This document shows, piece by piece, positions 52,166-60,041 of a stretch of DNA of 64,000 nucleotides. The notes under the pieces are model-generated. The model saw nothing but the letters and a program-made list of their open reading frames with translations. It made no database searches and was not told the origin of the DNA. How positions within the stretch are numbered: position 1 is the stretch's first letter; every line of letters starts with the position of its first letter. Origin of the DNA: Paracoccaceae bacterium. GTDB taxonomy: Bacteria > Pseudomonadota > Alphaproteobacteria > Rhodobacterales > Rhodobacteraceae. A program made the translations under genes and the position numbers. The stretch is from the NCBI GenBank assembly GCA_016744015.1, contig JADGFD010000007.1, forward strand, positions 62,001 to 126,000. Direction: 5' to 3'.

Positions 52166-53347
52166 ATGTCACTTCGCATTCTTCTTTCCTTTATACTCGT
52201 GCTCTCCCTCAACCTCCCAGCAACTGCCCAAAGTGCATTTGATTCTTGGCGGCAGGGCTTTCGCGCGACCGCTCTGGCGCAGGGCATTACACCGCAACAG
52301 TTTGACACAGCCTTTGCGGGCGTAACCCCCAATGAGGCCGTCATCGGTTTTGACCGTTTCCAGCCGGAATTCAGCAAGCCCATTTGGGACTATCTGGATA
52401 CCGCTGTCTCCCAAAGCCGCATTCGCGAAGGTCGACAAAACCACCGCCGCCTCCGCCGCCTGCTGCGCCGGATTGAAAGCCGCTACAAAGTGGATACCGA
52501 GATCGTTACCGCGATTTGGGGCTTGGAGAGCAATTATGGCCAGAACCGCGGTGATATTTACACCATCGAGGCCCTCGCCACGCTGGCATATGACGGCCGC
52601 CGCGCCCGCTATGGCACCCGCCAGCTCATCGCCGCGCTCAAAATCCTGCAAGCCGGCCATGTGGAGCAGGCCAATATGCTTGGCTCTTGGGCCGGAGCCA
52701 TGGGCCACACCCAATTTATCCCCACCAGCTTTCTGGCGCTGGCGGTTGACTATGACGGCGACGGCAAGCGCAATATCTGGGCCGAAGATCCTGCCGACGC
52801 CCTCGCCTCCACCGCCAATTACCTGCGCGAAAACGGCTGGGTGCAAGGCCAGCCTTGGGGCGTGGAAGTGCTGCTACCGCAAGGGTTTGACTATTCAAAA
52901 GCCGATATCAATAACCGCCAAACCGCGCGCTACTGGCGCTCGCTCGGGGTTACCCGCGCCGATGGCGACGCCCTGCCGAATTATTCAGAAGCGTCCCTGC
53001 TGCTGCCCGCAGGTGCCGGTAACCCCGTGTTTGCGGTCTACAAAAACTTCCGCGTCATACAGCGCTATAATAATTCGGTGAGCTATGCCATGTCGGTCGG
53101 CAATTTGGCAGATCGCATAGCGGGCGGCGGCGATTTCATCACCCCGTGGGCCCGCAATGCAGCTGAGCTTACCCGCGAAGAAATTGTAGAACTGCAAACC
53201 CTGCTCACCACCCGTGGCTTTTCCACTGGTGGCACCGATGGCGTGGCAGGCGCCAAAACCCGCACCGCCATCATAGCCTTCCAGCGCAGCCTTGGCATAG
53301 AAGCTGACGGCTTCCCCTCTGCCGCCCTGCTAACCCGCCTCAGATAG
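52166..53347 (+). CDS. mltB: Membrane-bound lytic murein transglycosylase, MltB type with peptidoglycan-binding domain
   Basis: A 393-residue secreted protein. Signal peptide MSLRILLSFILVLSLNLPATAQ. The catalytic domain carries the glutamate E121 in ATAIWGLESNYGQNRGDIYT and GSWAGAMGHTQFIPTSFL, both typical of MltB. The C-terminal 60 residues form a peptidoglycan-binding domain (LQTLLTTRGFSTGGTDGVAG, then AFQRSLGIEADG). It cleaves glycan strands to make 1,6-anhydromuramic ends. No lipobox is seen, so it is probably soluble or weakly attached in the periplasm. Single gene. Confidence 0.93.
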   Translation: MSLRILLSFILVLSLNLPATAQSAFDSWRQGFRATALAQGITPQQFDTAFAGVTPNEAVIGFDRFQPEFSKPIWDYLDTAVSQSRIREGRQNHRRLRRLLRRIESRYKVDTEIVTAIWGLESNYGQNRGDIYTIEALATLAYDGRRARYGTRQLIAALKILQAGHVEQANMLGSWAGAMGHTQFIPTSFLALAVDYDGDGKRNIWAEDPADALASTANYLRENGWVQGQPWGVEVLLPQGFDYSKADINNRQTARYWRSLGVTRADGDALPNYSEASLLLPAGAGNPVFAVYKNFRVIQRYNNSVSYAMSVGNLADRIAGGGDFITPWARNAAELTREEIVELQTLLTTRGFSTGGTDGVAGAKTRTAIIAFQRSLGIEADGFPSAALLTRLR

Positions 53348-53797
53348 GCCCTGCGCTCCGACAAGCATACCTATCCAATGAGCCTTTTTGCATGGATCAG
53401 TCGTGGCATGTTAGCCATGGTTTTTTCTACGGCTACGGCTATGCCTGATGCCGCATAAATTCAATGCCGGCCGTCAGCACAGGTTTGCAAAGAAGCGATA
53501 ACTGAAAGCGCGTATCTTTGAAAATCAGAAAACTGAAGCCAAAGCTGGCGGCCGGGTTCTCCACCGCATGACCAAACGTTGTCACCCGTGTTGCGAACGC
53601 ACCGCCTGAATTCCGTCTCGAGTAGAGCCCGCTCCAAACTCAAACCGATCCGTGCAAAAATGCTATCTTGATGCAAGTTTTCTATTTGCAGCGCTGAATA
53701 CTGATCTGCGATAATGCTCACTGGCACCCAGGTCGATATGGAGGGAGGCGATTGTAAAAGCCAGAAGGCATAATCGCATGCTTTTAAAGAAAGAAAA
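53348..53797. other. Gene-poor stretch between mltB and tRNA-Met
   Basis: No gene can be supported in these 450 bases. An open minus-strand frame at 53461-53727 (88 codons, GTG start, no ribosome site) and a 66-codon minus frame from 53639 to a TAG at 53439-53441 overlap in different phases. Read as one protein with a frameshift near 53607 they give FARIGLSLERALLETEF followed by GGAFATRVTTFGHAVENPAA, which is protein-like. This may be a decayed gene of unknown family. An 18-codon plus frame begins at 53392. Confidence 0.35.
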
Positions 53798-53874
53798 TGG
53801 TAGCGGGAGAGGGACTTGAACCCCCGACACCAGGATTATGATTCCCGTGCTCTAACCAACTGAGCTACCCCGCC
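53798..53874 (-). tRNA. tRNA-Met (anticodon CAT), elongator type
   Basis: A 77-base gene on the minus strand that starts GGCGGGGTAGCTCAG and ends CTCCCGCTACCA with CCA encoded. The acceptor stem is GGCGGGG with CTCCCGC-like partner (allowing a wobble), the D arm is GCTCAGTTGGTTAGAGC, the anticodon loop ATCATAA gives CAT, and the T arm is GTCGGGGGTTCAAGTCCC. The base pairing at the acceptor end and the GGTTAGAGC D loop favour the elongator over the initiator. A T-rich tail follows on the minus strand. Confidence 0.95.
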
Positions 53875-54011
53875 AGACCGAGGCTTTATTTAGGGCAGGT
53901 TTAGCGGGGCGTCAAGCGCATTTAAGCGATTTATACTGGAATTTTGGCACGGGTAACGCCTTCCTTTTCCGAGATGGATAAATTTCCGCTGCAATAACAA
54001 CACCGGCACCA

Positions 54012-55319
54012 TCATTGGCCCGAGAGCCAGCTTTTGAATGCATAATAACTGTTTTTTGGCACTCTCTCGAGAGTCTCAAAATCTACATGAATCATACCAA
54101 AACGCTTTTCATAGCCAAAAGCCCATTCATAATTATCCAGCAATGACCAATAGAAATAGCCCTGAATATTGGCCCCATCAGCCTGCGCTGCACTCACTTG
54201 GGCCAGATGACCAAACAAATAGTTGCTGCGGGCGGGGTCATCAACAGTGCCGTTGTGCACCGTGTCATCCCAAGCCATGCCGTTTTCGGTAATGTAGATC
54301 GGGAGGTCTTCGACATAGTCGGTCTTGAGCATTTGCAAAGTTTCAGCAAGGCCCTCGGGGTAAATATCCCAGCCCATCTGGGTTTTTGGGGCATTGGTTT
54401 GGGCCATGGTGTAATTGGGCCAGGGCCCTTCTGCCTCGGAAATGGTTTGACGGGTATAATAATTTACCCCCAGCCAATCCAGAGGGGCAGAAATGCGCGA
54501 CATGTCATCCTGCCAGTTTTCGGGCAAGTGCGGGGTAAGGCCCTCTAGCACAGGCTTGGGGTAGCGGCCTTTTTTAAGCGGCTCGATGAACATGCGGTTC
54601 ACTATGGCGTCAAACCGCGCGGCGGCGGGCTGGTCTTGCGGTGTGGCGGGCTGGAAGGCCTCGAAATTGAGCACAATACCGAGGTTTTGCTGGCCACGGT
54701 CGCGCAGGCGCTCCATCGCCTCGGCGTGGGCAAGTAGCACGTGGTGCACGGCGCGGGCAGCCGCGCTGATATCCTGCTTTCCGGGGGCGTGGTGACCCAG
54801 AAAATGCGAAAGCCAGCTCACGCACCATGGCTCGTTAATGGTGGCGGTCGAGCCAACGCGATCACCGATGCGGTCGATCACAATTTCGCTAAAATCGCCA
54901 AACCAACTGGCGACATCGCGATTTTCCCACCCCCCGCGCGTGCCAAGCTCAGCGGGCATATCCCAATGATAAAGCGTAAGAAAGGGCTGCAAGCCCCGCG
55001 CCAAAATGGCGTCTACGAGGCGGTCATAAAAATCTAGACCTGCTTGGTTAACCGCGCGGCCATCGGGCATGACCCGCGCCCAACTGGTGGAAAAACGGTA
55101 GGCGTCCAAGCCTTTGAGCAGGTCTAGATCAGCCTCGTAACGGTGGTAATGATCACAGGCTAGCCCGCCGGTTTCGCCATTAGCTACCTTGCCGGGCTGT
55201 GCGGCGAAACTATCCCAAATTGTGGGGCCGGCCCCGCCAAAACAGTGGCCCTCAATCTGATAGGCCGAAGTCGCGGCCCCAAAAAGGAACCTTTCTGGGA
55301 AATCTTTTCGGGTTATCAT
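54012..55319 (-). CDS. bglA: Beta-glucosidase, glycoside hydrolase family 1
   Basis: A 435-residue GH1 enzyme. The acid/base is E163 in ATINEPWCVSWL and the nucleophile E345 in IYITENGMAWDD; the start FLFGAATSAYQIEG and LTLYHWDMPAEL are also GH1 marks. It hydrolyses beta-glucosides in the cytoplasm (no signal peptide). It follows the LacI regulator with a 4-base overlap (ATGA) and is divergent from aglEFGAK, so it likely extends the alpha-glucoside system to beta-linked sugars. The CCA-side tRNA lies 138 bases downstream. Confidence 0.95.
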   Translation of the reverse strand: MITRKDFPERFLFGAATSAYQIEGHCFGGAGPTIWDSFAAQPGKVANGETGGLACDHYHRYEADLDLLKGLDAYRFSTSWARVMPDGRAVNQAGLDFYDRLVDAILARGLQPFLTLYHWDMPAELGTRGGWENRDVASWFGDFSEIVIDRIGDRVGSTATINEPWCVSWLSHFLGHHAPGKQDISAAARAVHHVLLAHAEAMERLRDRGQQNLGIVLNFEAFQPATPQDQPAAARFDAIVNRMFIEPLKKGRYPKPVLEGLTPHLPENWQDDMSRISAPLDWLGVNYYTRQTISEAEGPWPNYTMAQTNAPKTQMGWDIYPEGLAETLQMLKTDYVEDLPIYITENGMAWDDTVHNGTVDDPARSNYLFGHLAQVSAAQADGANIQGYFYWSLLDNYEWAFGYEKRFGMIHVDFETLERVPKNSYYAFKSWLSGQ

Positions 55320-56347
55320 TTTGGCGCTGGCCCCGTGCTTTCCCCCAGCGTAAGGTCGGTTTCCAGCAGGGTGTGGCGCGGGGTTTTGTCTCCGGCATCT
55401 ATGATATCAAGCAACATTTGCGCACACAGTTTACCCGCCTCATGCACTGATGATTTTGTCGCGGTAAAAATCGGAATTTCGGCCCCGTTGGGCAGGTATG
55501 AAAGCGCATCATCATGGATGATTATTGAAATATCGCGGCCAATTTTGAGTCGGGCATCACTGATGGCGCGACGGACGCCGATGGCCATAATCATTGAGGA
55601 TACGATAAAAGCTGTGGGGGGGGTGGGCTCTGCTAGCATCGCCTGCGTCGCTGTAAAGCCAAAATGCTCTGTCATCTCATCCGAGGCCATAAGGGCTGGA
55701 TCCGGCGCAACCCCGCGTGCAACATGGGCCGCCAAAAAACCTTCCTTCCGGCGACGGGCAAAATCCATAAACTCAAGCCCGTTTATGAGCGCTAACCGCG
55801 TATGCCCAAGATCAAACAAAAAGTTGGCGGCGCGCTCAAATGAGCGGCGGTTATTAACGTCCACCCACGAATAATCCGTGTCCTCATCGCTGGCGCGGCC
55901 ATGCACAACAAAGGGGATGTTCAGGCTTTGCAATAGCGGGATGCGAGGGTCATTCGGGCGCGGGCCATGCACGATAACTCCATCAACCGAGGCCTTGGCG
56001 GCCAGCTCCCGATAGATGCGCTCCTCGTCTATATCGGGCACAACGGAAAGCAGCATATCGTGGTTGTTTCGCGAATATATCTCACCGGCACCCGCGATAA
56101 AATCAGCAAAAATCGGGTTTACGATTTCATGGCGGGTTGAAATGGGGATGACATGACCAATAGCCATAGAGCGCCCCGTAGCGAGGCTTTTGGCACGGGT
56201 ATTGGCCCGATAATTATGCGTGATAGCGGCGGCTTTCACCCGCTCGCGGGTGGCCTCATTGACCTCAGGGTAATCATTAAGCGCACGGCTAACCGTGGTT
56301 TGGGATAAGCCCAAAATTTTTGAGAGTTTTTTAAGGTTCATATTCAA
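55316..56347 (-). CDS. aglR: LacI family regulator of the alpha-glucoside operon
   Basis: A 343-residue LacI-type repressor. Helix-turn-helix is at residues 1-50 (MNMNLKKLSKILGLSQTTVS, then RALNDYPEVNEATRERVKAA), and the periplasmic-binding-like effector domain has VDGVIVHGPRPNDPRIPLL and the sugar contacts further on. It should repress agl and bgl genes until an alpha-glucoside or a derivative binds. Three palindromes of AAAGCGCTTT type lie between it and aglE. AglR of Sinorhizobium is the named homologue; the name here follows context. Confidence 0.9.
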   Translation of the reverse strand: MNMNLKKLSKILGLSQTTVSRALNDYPEVNEATRERVKAAAITHNYRANTRAKSLATGRSMAIGHVIPISTRHEIVNPIFADFIAGAGEIYSRNNHDMLLSVVPDIDEERIYRELAAKASVDGVIVHGPRPNDPRIPLLQSLNIPFVVHGRASDEDTDYSWVDVNNRRSFERAANFLFDLGHTRLALINGLEFMDFARRRKEGFLAAHVARGVAPDPALMASDEMTEHFGFTATQAMLAEPTPPTAFIVSSMIMAIGVRRAISDARLKIGRDISIIIHDDALSYLPNGAEIPIFTATKSSVHEAGKLCAQMLLDIIDAGDKTPRHTLLETDLTLGESTGPAPK

Positions 56348-56355
56348 AGCGCTTT
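56346..56355. promoter_or_regulatory. LacI-type operator next to aglR
   Basis: AAAGCGCTTT is a perfect palindrome directly upstream of the aglR start. It repeats at 56469 and, with one end changed, at 56491. The shape suits a LacI-family repressor, here presumably AglR, acting also on its own gene. Confidence 0.7.
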
Positions 56356-56468
56356 CAATTTAGCGGAGAGTATACCTAGGCCTCCAGAAAACGTCAAAGA
56401 AGTTTTTTGGCTTTAATCAAAGCTAACAGTTGACAGGGCATAGTAAATATTCGAGTTTGAAGTTATTC

Positions 56469-56478
56469 AAAGCGCTTT
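56469..56478. promoter_or_regulatory. LacI-type operator upstream of aglE
   Basis: A second perfect AAAGCGCTTT palindrome, 70 bases before the aglE start. Two operators of identical sequence on each side of the divergent promoter would allow DNA looping by a tetrameric repressor. Confidence 0.7.
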
Positions 56479-56490
56479 GGAATTGATTCC

Positions 56491-56500
56491 TAGCGCTTTC
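56491..56500. promoter_or_regulatory. Imperfect third operator before aglE
   Basis: TAGCGCTTTC matches the operator except for its left end (TAGCGCTTT versus AAAGCGCTTT), 13 bases from the second copy. It may be a weaker site that overlaps the aglE promoter. Confidence 0.5.
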
Positions 56501-56547
56501 AAAAAGAATTAAAACTGTGCGCAGCTGCGCTCACTGAGGAGGAAACT

Positions 56548-57816
56548 ATGAAACATCTTTTATTAGCTGGGGCGGCGGCAATGGCGCTCACTGCCAGCTT
56601 GGCCCAAGCCGAGCAAGTTACGGTATTTGGCCCATGGCTTGGCCCTGACCAGGAAAATGTGGAAACCGTGCTCGCCGCCTTTGCCGCAGCCTCTGGCCAC
56701 GATGTGCGCTATGTTGGCTCAGATAGCTTCGAGCAGCAAATTTTGGTTGACGCCGAAGCGGGCTCCGCCGCCAATGTATCCGCATTCCCGCAGCCCGGTT
56801 TGGCTGCCGATATGGCCTCGCGCGGGTTCCTTACGCCTTTGGCCGATGGCACCGCAGACTGGGTGCGCGAAAACTACGCCGCAGGCCAAAGCTGGGTAGA
56901 TTTGGGCACATATGCAGGCGCTGACGGGGCCGATAGCCTTTATGGCCTGTTTTTCAAGGTCGACCTGAAATCGCTCGTTTGGTACTCACCAGAAAACTTC
57001 GAGGATGCAGGCTATGACATCCCCGAAAGTATGGAAGAGCTAATCGCGCTCAGCGACCAGATTGTAGCAGACGGCGGCACCCCTTGGTGCATCGGGCTCG
57101 GCTCAGGCGGTGCTACTGGCTGGCCAGCAACTGACTGGGTTGAAGATCTGCTGCTCCGCACGCAAACTCCTGATATTTATGACGGCTGGGTGAGCAACGA
57201 AATTCCGTTTAACGACCCGCGCATTGTGGCAGCGATTGACGAATTCGGCATATTTGCGGGCAATGATGACTATGTTGCCGGTGGTGCCGGCGCCGTAGCC
57301 TCAACCGACTTCCGCGACAGCCCCAAAGGCCTGTTTAGCTCGCCACCGCAGTGCTACTTGCATCGCCAAGCCAGTTTCATTCCAGCCTTCTTCCCTGAGG
57401 GCACATCCGTGGGCGAAGACGCTGACTTCTTCTACTTCCCTGCATACGCAGGCAAGGATCTCGGCAAGCCTGTGCTGGGCGCGGGCACCGTTTGGGCCAT
57501 CACCAATGATAGCCCCGCCGCGCATGAGCTCATCGCGTTTCTCGAAACCCCTGAGGCCAACGAAATCTGGATGGCGCTGGGTGGCTTCTTGACTCCCCAT
57601 AAAAGCGTAGATGCCTCGGTATTTGGTGATCCGACTTTGGCCAAGATGAACGAAATCTTGCTGAACGCCACCACCTTCCGGTTTGACGGCTCAGACCTGA
57701 TGCCCGGCGGCATTGGCGCAGGCGCTTTCTGGACAGGCATGGTTGATTATGCCGGTGGAGAATCGGCACAGAATGTAGCCGATGCCATTCAGGGCGCGTG
57801 GGACGCGCTGAAGTAA
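56548..57816 (+). CDS. aglE: Alpha-glucoside ABC transporter, substrate-binding protein
   Basis: A 422-residue periplasmic protein with signal peptide MKHLLLAGAAAMALTASLAQA. It is of the cluster-D extracellular solute-binding type (TVFGPWLGPDQENVETVLAA, later KSLVWYSPENFEDAGYDIPE). In Sinorhizobium AglE binds alpha-glucosides such as trehalose, maltose and sucrose. GGAGG lies before the start. It is the first gene of aglEFGAK, with the LacI operators upstream and an attenuator hairpin downstream. Confidence 0.93.
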   Translation: MKHLLLAGAAAMALTASLAQAEQVTVFGPWLGPDQENVETVLAAFAAASGHDVRYVGSDSFEQQILVDAEAGSAANVSAFPQPGLAADMASRGFLTPLADGTADWVRENYAAGQSWVDLGTYAGADGADSLYGLFFKVDLKSLVWYSPENFEDAGYDIPESMEELIALSDQIVADGGTPWCIGLGSGGATGWPATDWVEDLLLRTQTPDIYDGWVSNEIPFNDPRIVAAIDEFGIFAGNDDYVAGGAGAVASTDFRDSPKGLFSSPPQCYLHRQASFIPAFFPEGTSVGEDADFFYFPAYAGKDLGKPVLGAGTVWAITNDSPAAHELIAFLETPEANEIWMALGGFLTPHKSVDASVFGDPTLAKMNEILLNATTFRFDGSDLMPGGIGAGAFWTGMVDYAGGESAQNVADAIQGAWDALK

Positions 57817-57825
57817 AAAACATGT

Positions 57826-57853
57826 TGGCCCGGCACCCCGCCGGGCCACTTTT
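57826..57853 (+). terminator. Attenuator hairpin between aglE and aglF
   Basis: A 9-bp TGGCCCGGC/GCCGGGCCA stem with a 5-base loop (57826-57848) is followed by CTTTTT. It looks like a partial terminator that keeps the level of permease mRNA below that of the binding protein. It ends 13 bases before the aglF start. Confidence 0.75.
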
Positions 57854-57866
57854 TGGGAGGGTTAAC

Positions 57867-58886
57867 ATGCATCCGGCACTACAAGGCATCATCACGATTT
57901 TGGTCGGCGTTGGCGGCTGTATCGGGTATTTTTACCTCTCCAACCAATTTATAGACAAGGTTCTATTCCCCGCACGCGGAAAAAACGCGGGCCGGAATAT
58001 TAACCGCGCCAACATCGTACGCCCTTGGCTGTTTTTACTCCCCGCAATCTTGGCGCTTGGGGTCTATCTGGCCTATCCGGTTTTTGAGACCTTGCGGCTA
58101 TCCCTGACCGAGCGCAGCACATTACCCGACGGCAGCACGGGCTATGTGTGGGCCGGGGCCGATAATTATCGCCAAATGCTCAATGAGCCAAAGTTCTGGG
58201 AAGCGCTGAAAAATAATGCCTTGTGGCTGGCTGTCGTGCCCGCTCTTGCCACCGGATTTGGCCTGTTAGCCGCACAGCTCACCGACCGACTAAAGTGGGG
58301 TAACATCGCAAAATCCCTTATTTTTATGCCGATGGCTATTTCCTTTGTCGGTGCCGCCGTCATTTTCAAGCTGGTTTATGATATGCGACCGATCGAGCAG
58401 GAGCAGATCGGCGTTCTCAACGCGCTTTACCTGAATTTTGGCGGCGAGGCCCCGATTGCGTGGCTTACTGTGCCGTTTTGGAACAGCTTCTTCCTAATGG
58501 CGGTGCTGGTCTGGATCCAAACCGGCTTTGCCATGGTTATCCTGTCAGCCGCGCTGCGCGGCATTCCAGAAGAGACCATAGAGGCCGCCATTGTAGATGG
58601 TGCCAACCCATTCCAAGTGTTTTTCAAGATCAAGGTGCCGCAAATCAAGAGCACCATCATGGTGGTCTGGACCACTATCACCATCGTGGTGCTCAAGGTT
58701 TTTGACATCGTATTTGCCATGACAAACGGCCAGTGGGAAACGCAGGTTTTGGCGAATTACATGTATGACAAGCTGTTTAGGTCAAACGATTGGGGCGTTG
58801 GCTCGGCTAGTGCCATGGTCATTATGCTGCTGGTCACACCAATTCTGGTGTGGAACGTGCGCAATGCACGAAATGAAATGAAATAG
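57867..58886 (+). CDS. aglF: Alpha-glucoside ABC transporter permease
   Basis: A 339-residue permease of the MalF type with eight predicted helices. The EAA loop is ALRGIPEETIEAAIVDGANP followed by FQVFFKIKVPQI. N-terminal cytoplasmic and first-helix region MHPALQGIITILVGVGGCIG. Start at 57867 follows GGGAGG; an upstream frame would begin inside the hairpin. It is part of the inner-membrane channel with AglG and AglK. Confidence 0.92.
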   Translation: MHPALQGIITILVGVGGCIGYFYLSNQFIDKVLFPARGKNAGRNINRANIVRPWLFLLPAILALGVYLAYPVFETLRLSLTERSTLPDGSTGYVWAGADNYRQMLNEPKFWEALKNNALWLAVVPALATGFGLLAAQLTDRLKWGNIAKSLIFMPMAISFVGAAVIFKLVYDMRPIEQEQIGVLNALYLNFGGEAPIAWLTVPFWNSFFLMAVLVWIQTGFAMVILSAALRGIPEETIEAAIVDGANPFQVFFKIKVPQIKSTIMVVWTTITIVVLKVFDIVFAMTNGQWETQVLANYMYDKLFRSNDWGVGSASAMVIMLLVTPILVWNVRNARNEMK

Positions 58887-58895
58887 GAGGCAAAA

Positions 58896-60041
58896 ATGCA
58901 TATTGCAGGGCAAAAATCTAGCCTCTCATGGGCGGTGCATATTTCGGTGCTGGCGCTGGTGGCGCTATGGCTGTTTCCCACGGTTGGCTTGCTGGTTTCA
59001 TCATTTCGCACGTCTGACCAAATTGCCACCAGCGGTTGGTGGAAGGCAATGTTTCCCTCCCAGCAAAACCTGACCTTGCGCTCTGACGCGCCGGAGCTTC
59101 AGGTGCAAGAAGGCGATGTTTTTGTAATTGAGGGCATGCTTTTTGCCGAGGGCAAAAATGCTGAAATCTCGGTCTGGGGCGTGTCTTCCCGCGCGATAGA
59201 CAGCTTTGTGGCTGGTGATTCCGCACCCTTGAAAAAGGGCGGAACGGTGACGGTGCAGGCCAATGGCCAATACCGCATGGAGAACACCGAGCCGTTTTCT
59301 GGCACCCGCGGCACGCGGATTTTCGTAACGGCCACCACGCCGCCCGAATTTACGCTGCGAAATTACCAAAACGTGCTGTTTGACCCCGAAAATGCCGAGG
59401 GCATGGCCAAGGCCTTTATCAACACACTAACGGTTACGATTCCGGCCACCATCATTCCGATTGTGATCGCCGCCTTTGCTGCCTATGCGCTGGCATGGAT
59501 GGAGTTTCCGGGCCGCGCGCTGTTGATCGCGGTCATCGTTGGCCTGCTGGTGGTGCCATTACAACTGGCATTGATCCCGCTTTTAAAGCTGCATAACGAA
59601 GTGGGCATCGGCAAAGGCTACCTTGGCGCGTGGCTGGCCCATACGGGGTTTGGCCTACCGCTCGCCATTTACCTTTTGCGCAATTATATGGTGGGCCTGC
59701 CGCGGGATATCATCGAAAATGCGCGGGTAGACGGCGCTACCGAATTCCAGATTTTCATAAAAATCATCCTGCCGCTCAGCTTTCCCGCGCTGGCCTCCTT
59801 CGCCATTTTCCAGTTCCTCTGGACATGGAACGACCTCCTCGTCGCGCTGGTATTCCTGATAGACAGCACAGGTGACACCACCGTCATGACCAAGCAAATT
59901 GTGGAGCTCCTCGGCACGCGCGGCGGCAACTGGGAAATCCTCGCCACCTCGGCTTTTGTTTCAATCGCCGTGCCTTTAATGGTGTTCTTCGCCATGCAAA
60001 AATACCTCGTGCGCGGCTTGCTGGCCGGGTCCGTTAAATAA
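58896..60041 (+). CDS. aglG: Alpha-glucoside ABC transporter permease
   Basis: A 381-residue permease of the MalG type. After the first helix (HISVLALVALWLFPTVGLLV) a large periplasmic loop of about 130 residues is inserted, as known for AglG. The EAA loop is YMVGLPRDIIENARVDGATE followed by FQIFIKIILPLSFPALASF. AGGAGG lies 8 bases before the ATG. Its TAA and the following ATG share one base (TAATGG). Confidence 0.92.
   Translation: MHIAGQKSSLSWAVHISVLALVALWLFPTVGLLVSSFRTSDQIATSGWWKAMFPSQQNLTLRSDAPELQVQEGDVFVIEGMLFAEGKNAEISVWGVSSRAIDSFVAGDSAPLKKGGTVTVQANGQYRMENTEPFSGTRGTRIFVTATTPPEFTLRNYQNVLFDPENAEGMAKAFINTLTVTIPATIIPIVIAAFAAYALAWMEFPGRALLIAVIVGLLVVPLQLALIPLLKLHNEVGIGKGYLGAWLAHTGFGLPLAIYLLRNYMVGLPRDIIENARVDGATEFQIFIKIILPLSFPALASFAIFQFLWTWNDLLVALVFLIDSTGDTTVMTKQIVELLGTRGGNWEILATSAFVSIAVPLMVFFAMQKYLVRGLLAGSVK

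Noticed and set aside
53392-53448. Tiny plus-strand frame MDQSWHVSHGFFYGYGYA
   Set aside because: No ribosome site, no recognisable family and only 18 codons.
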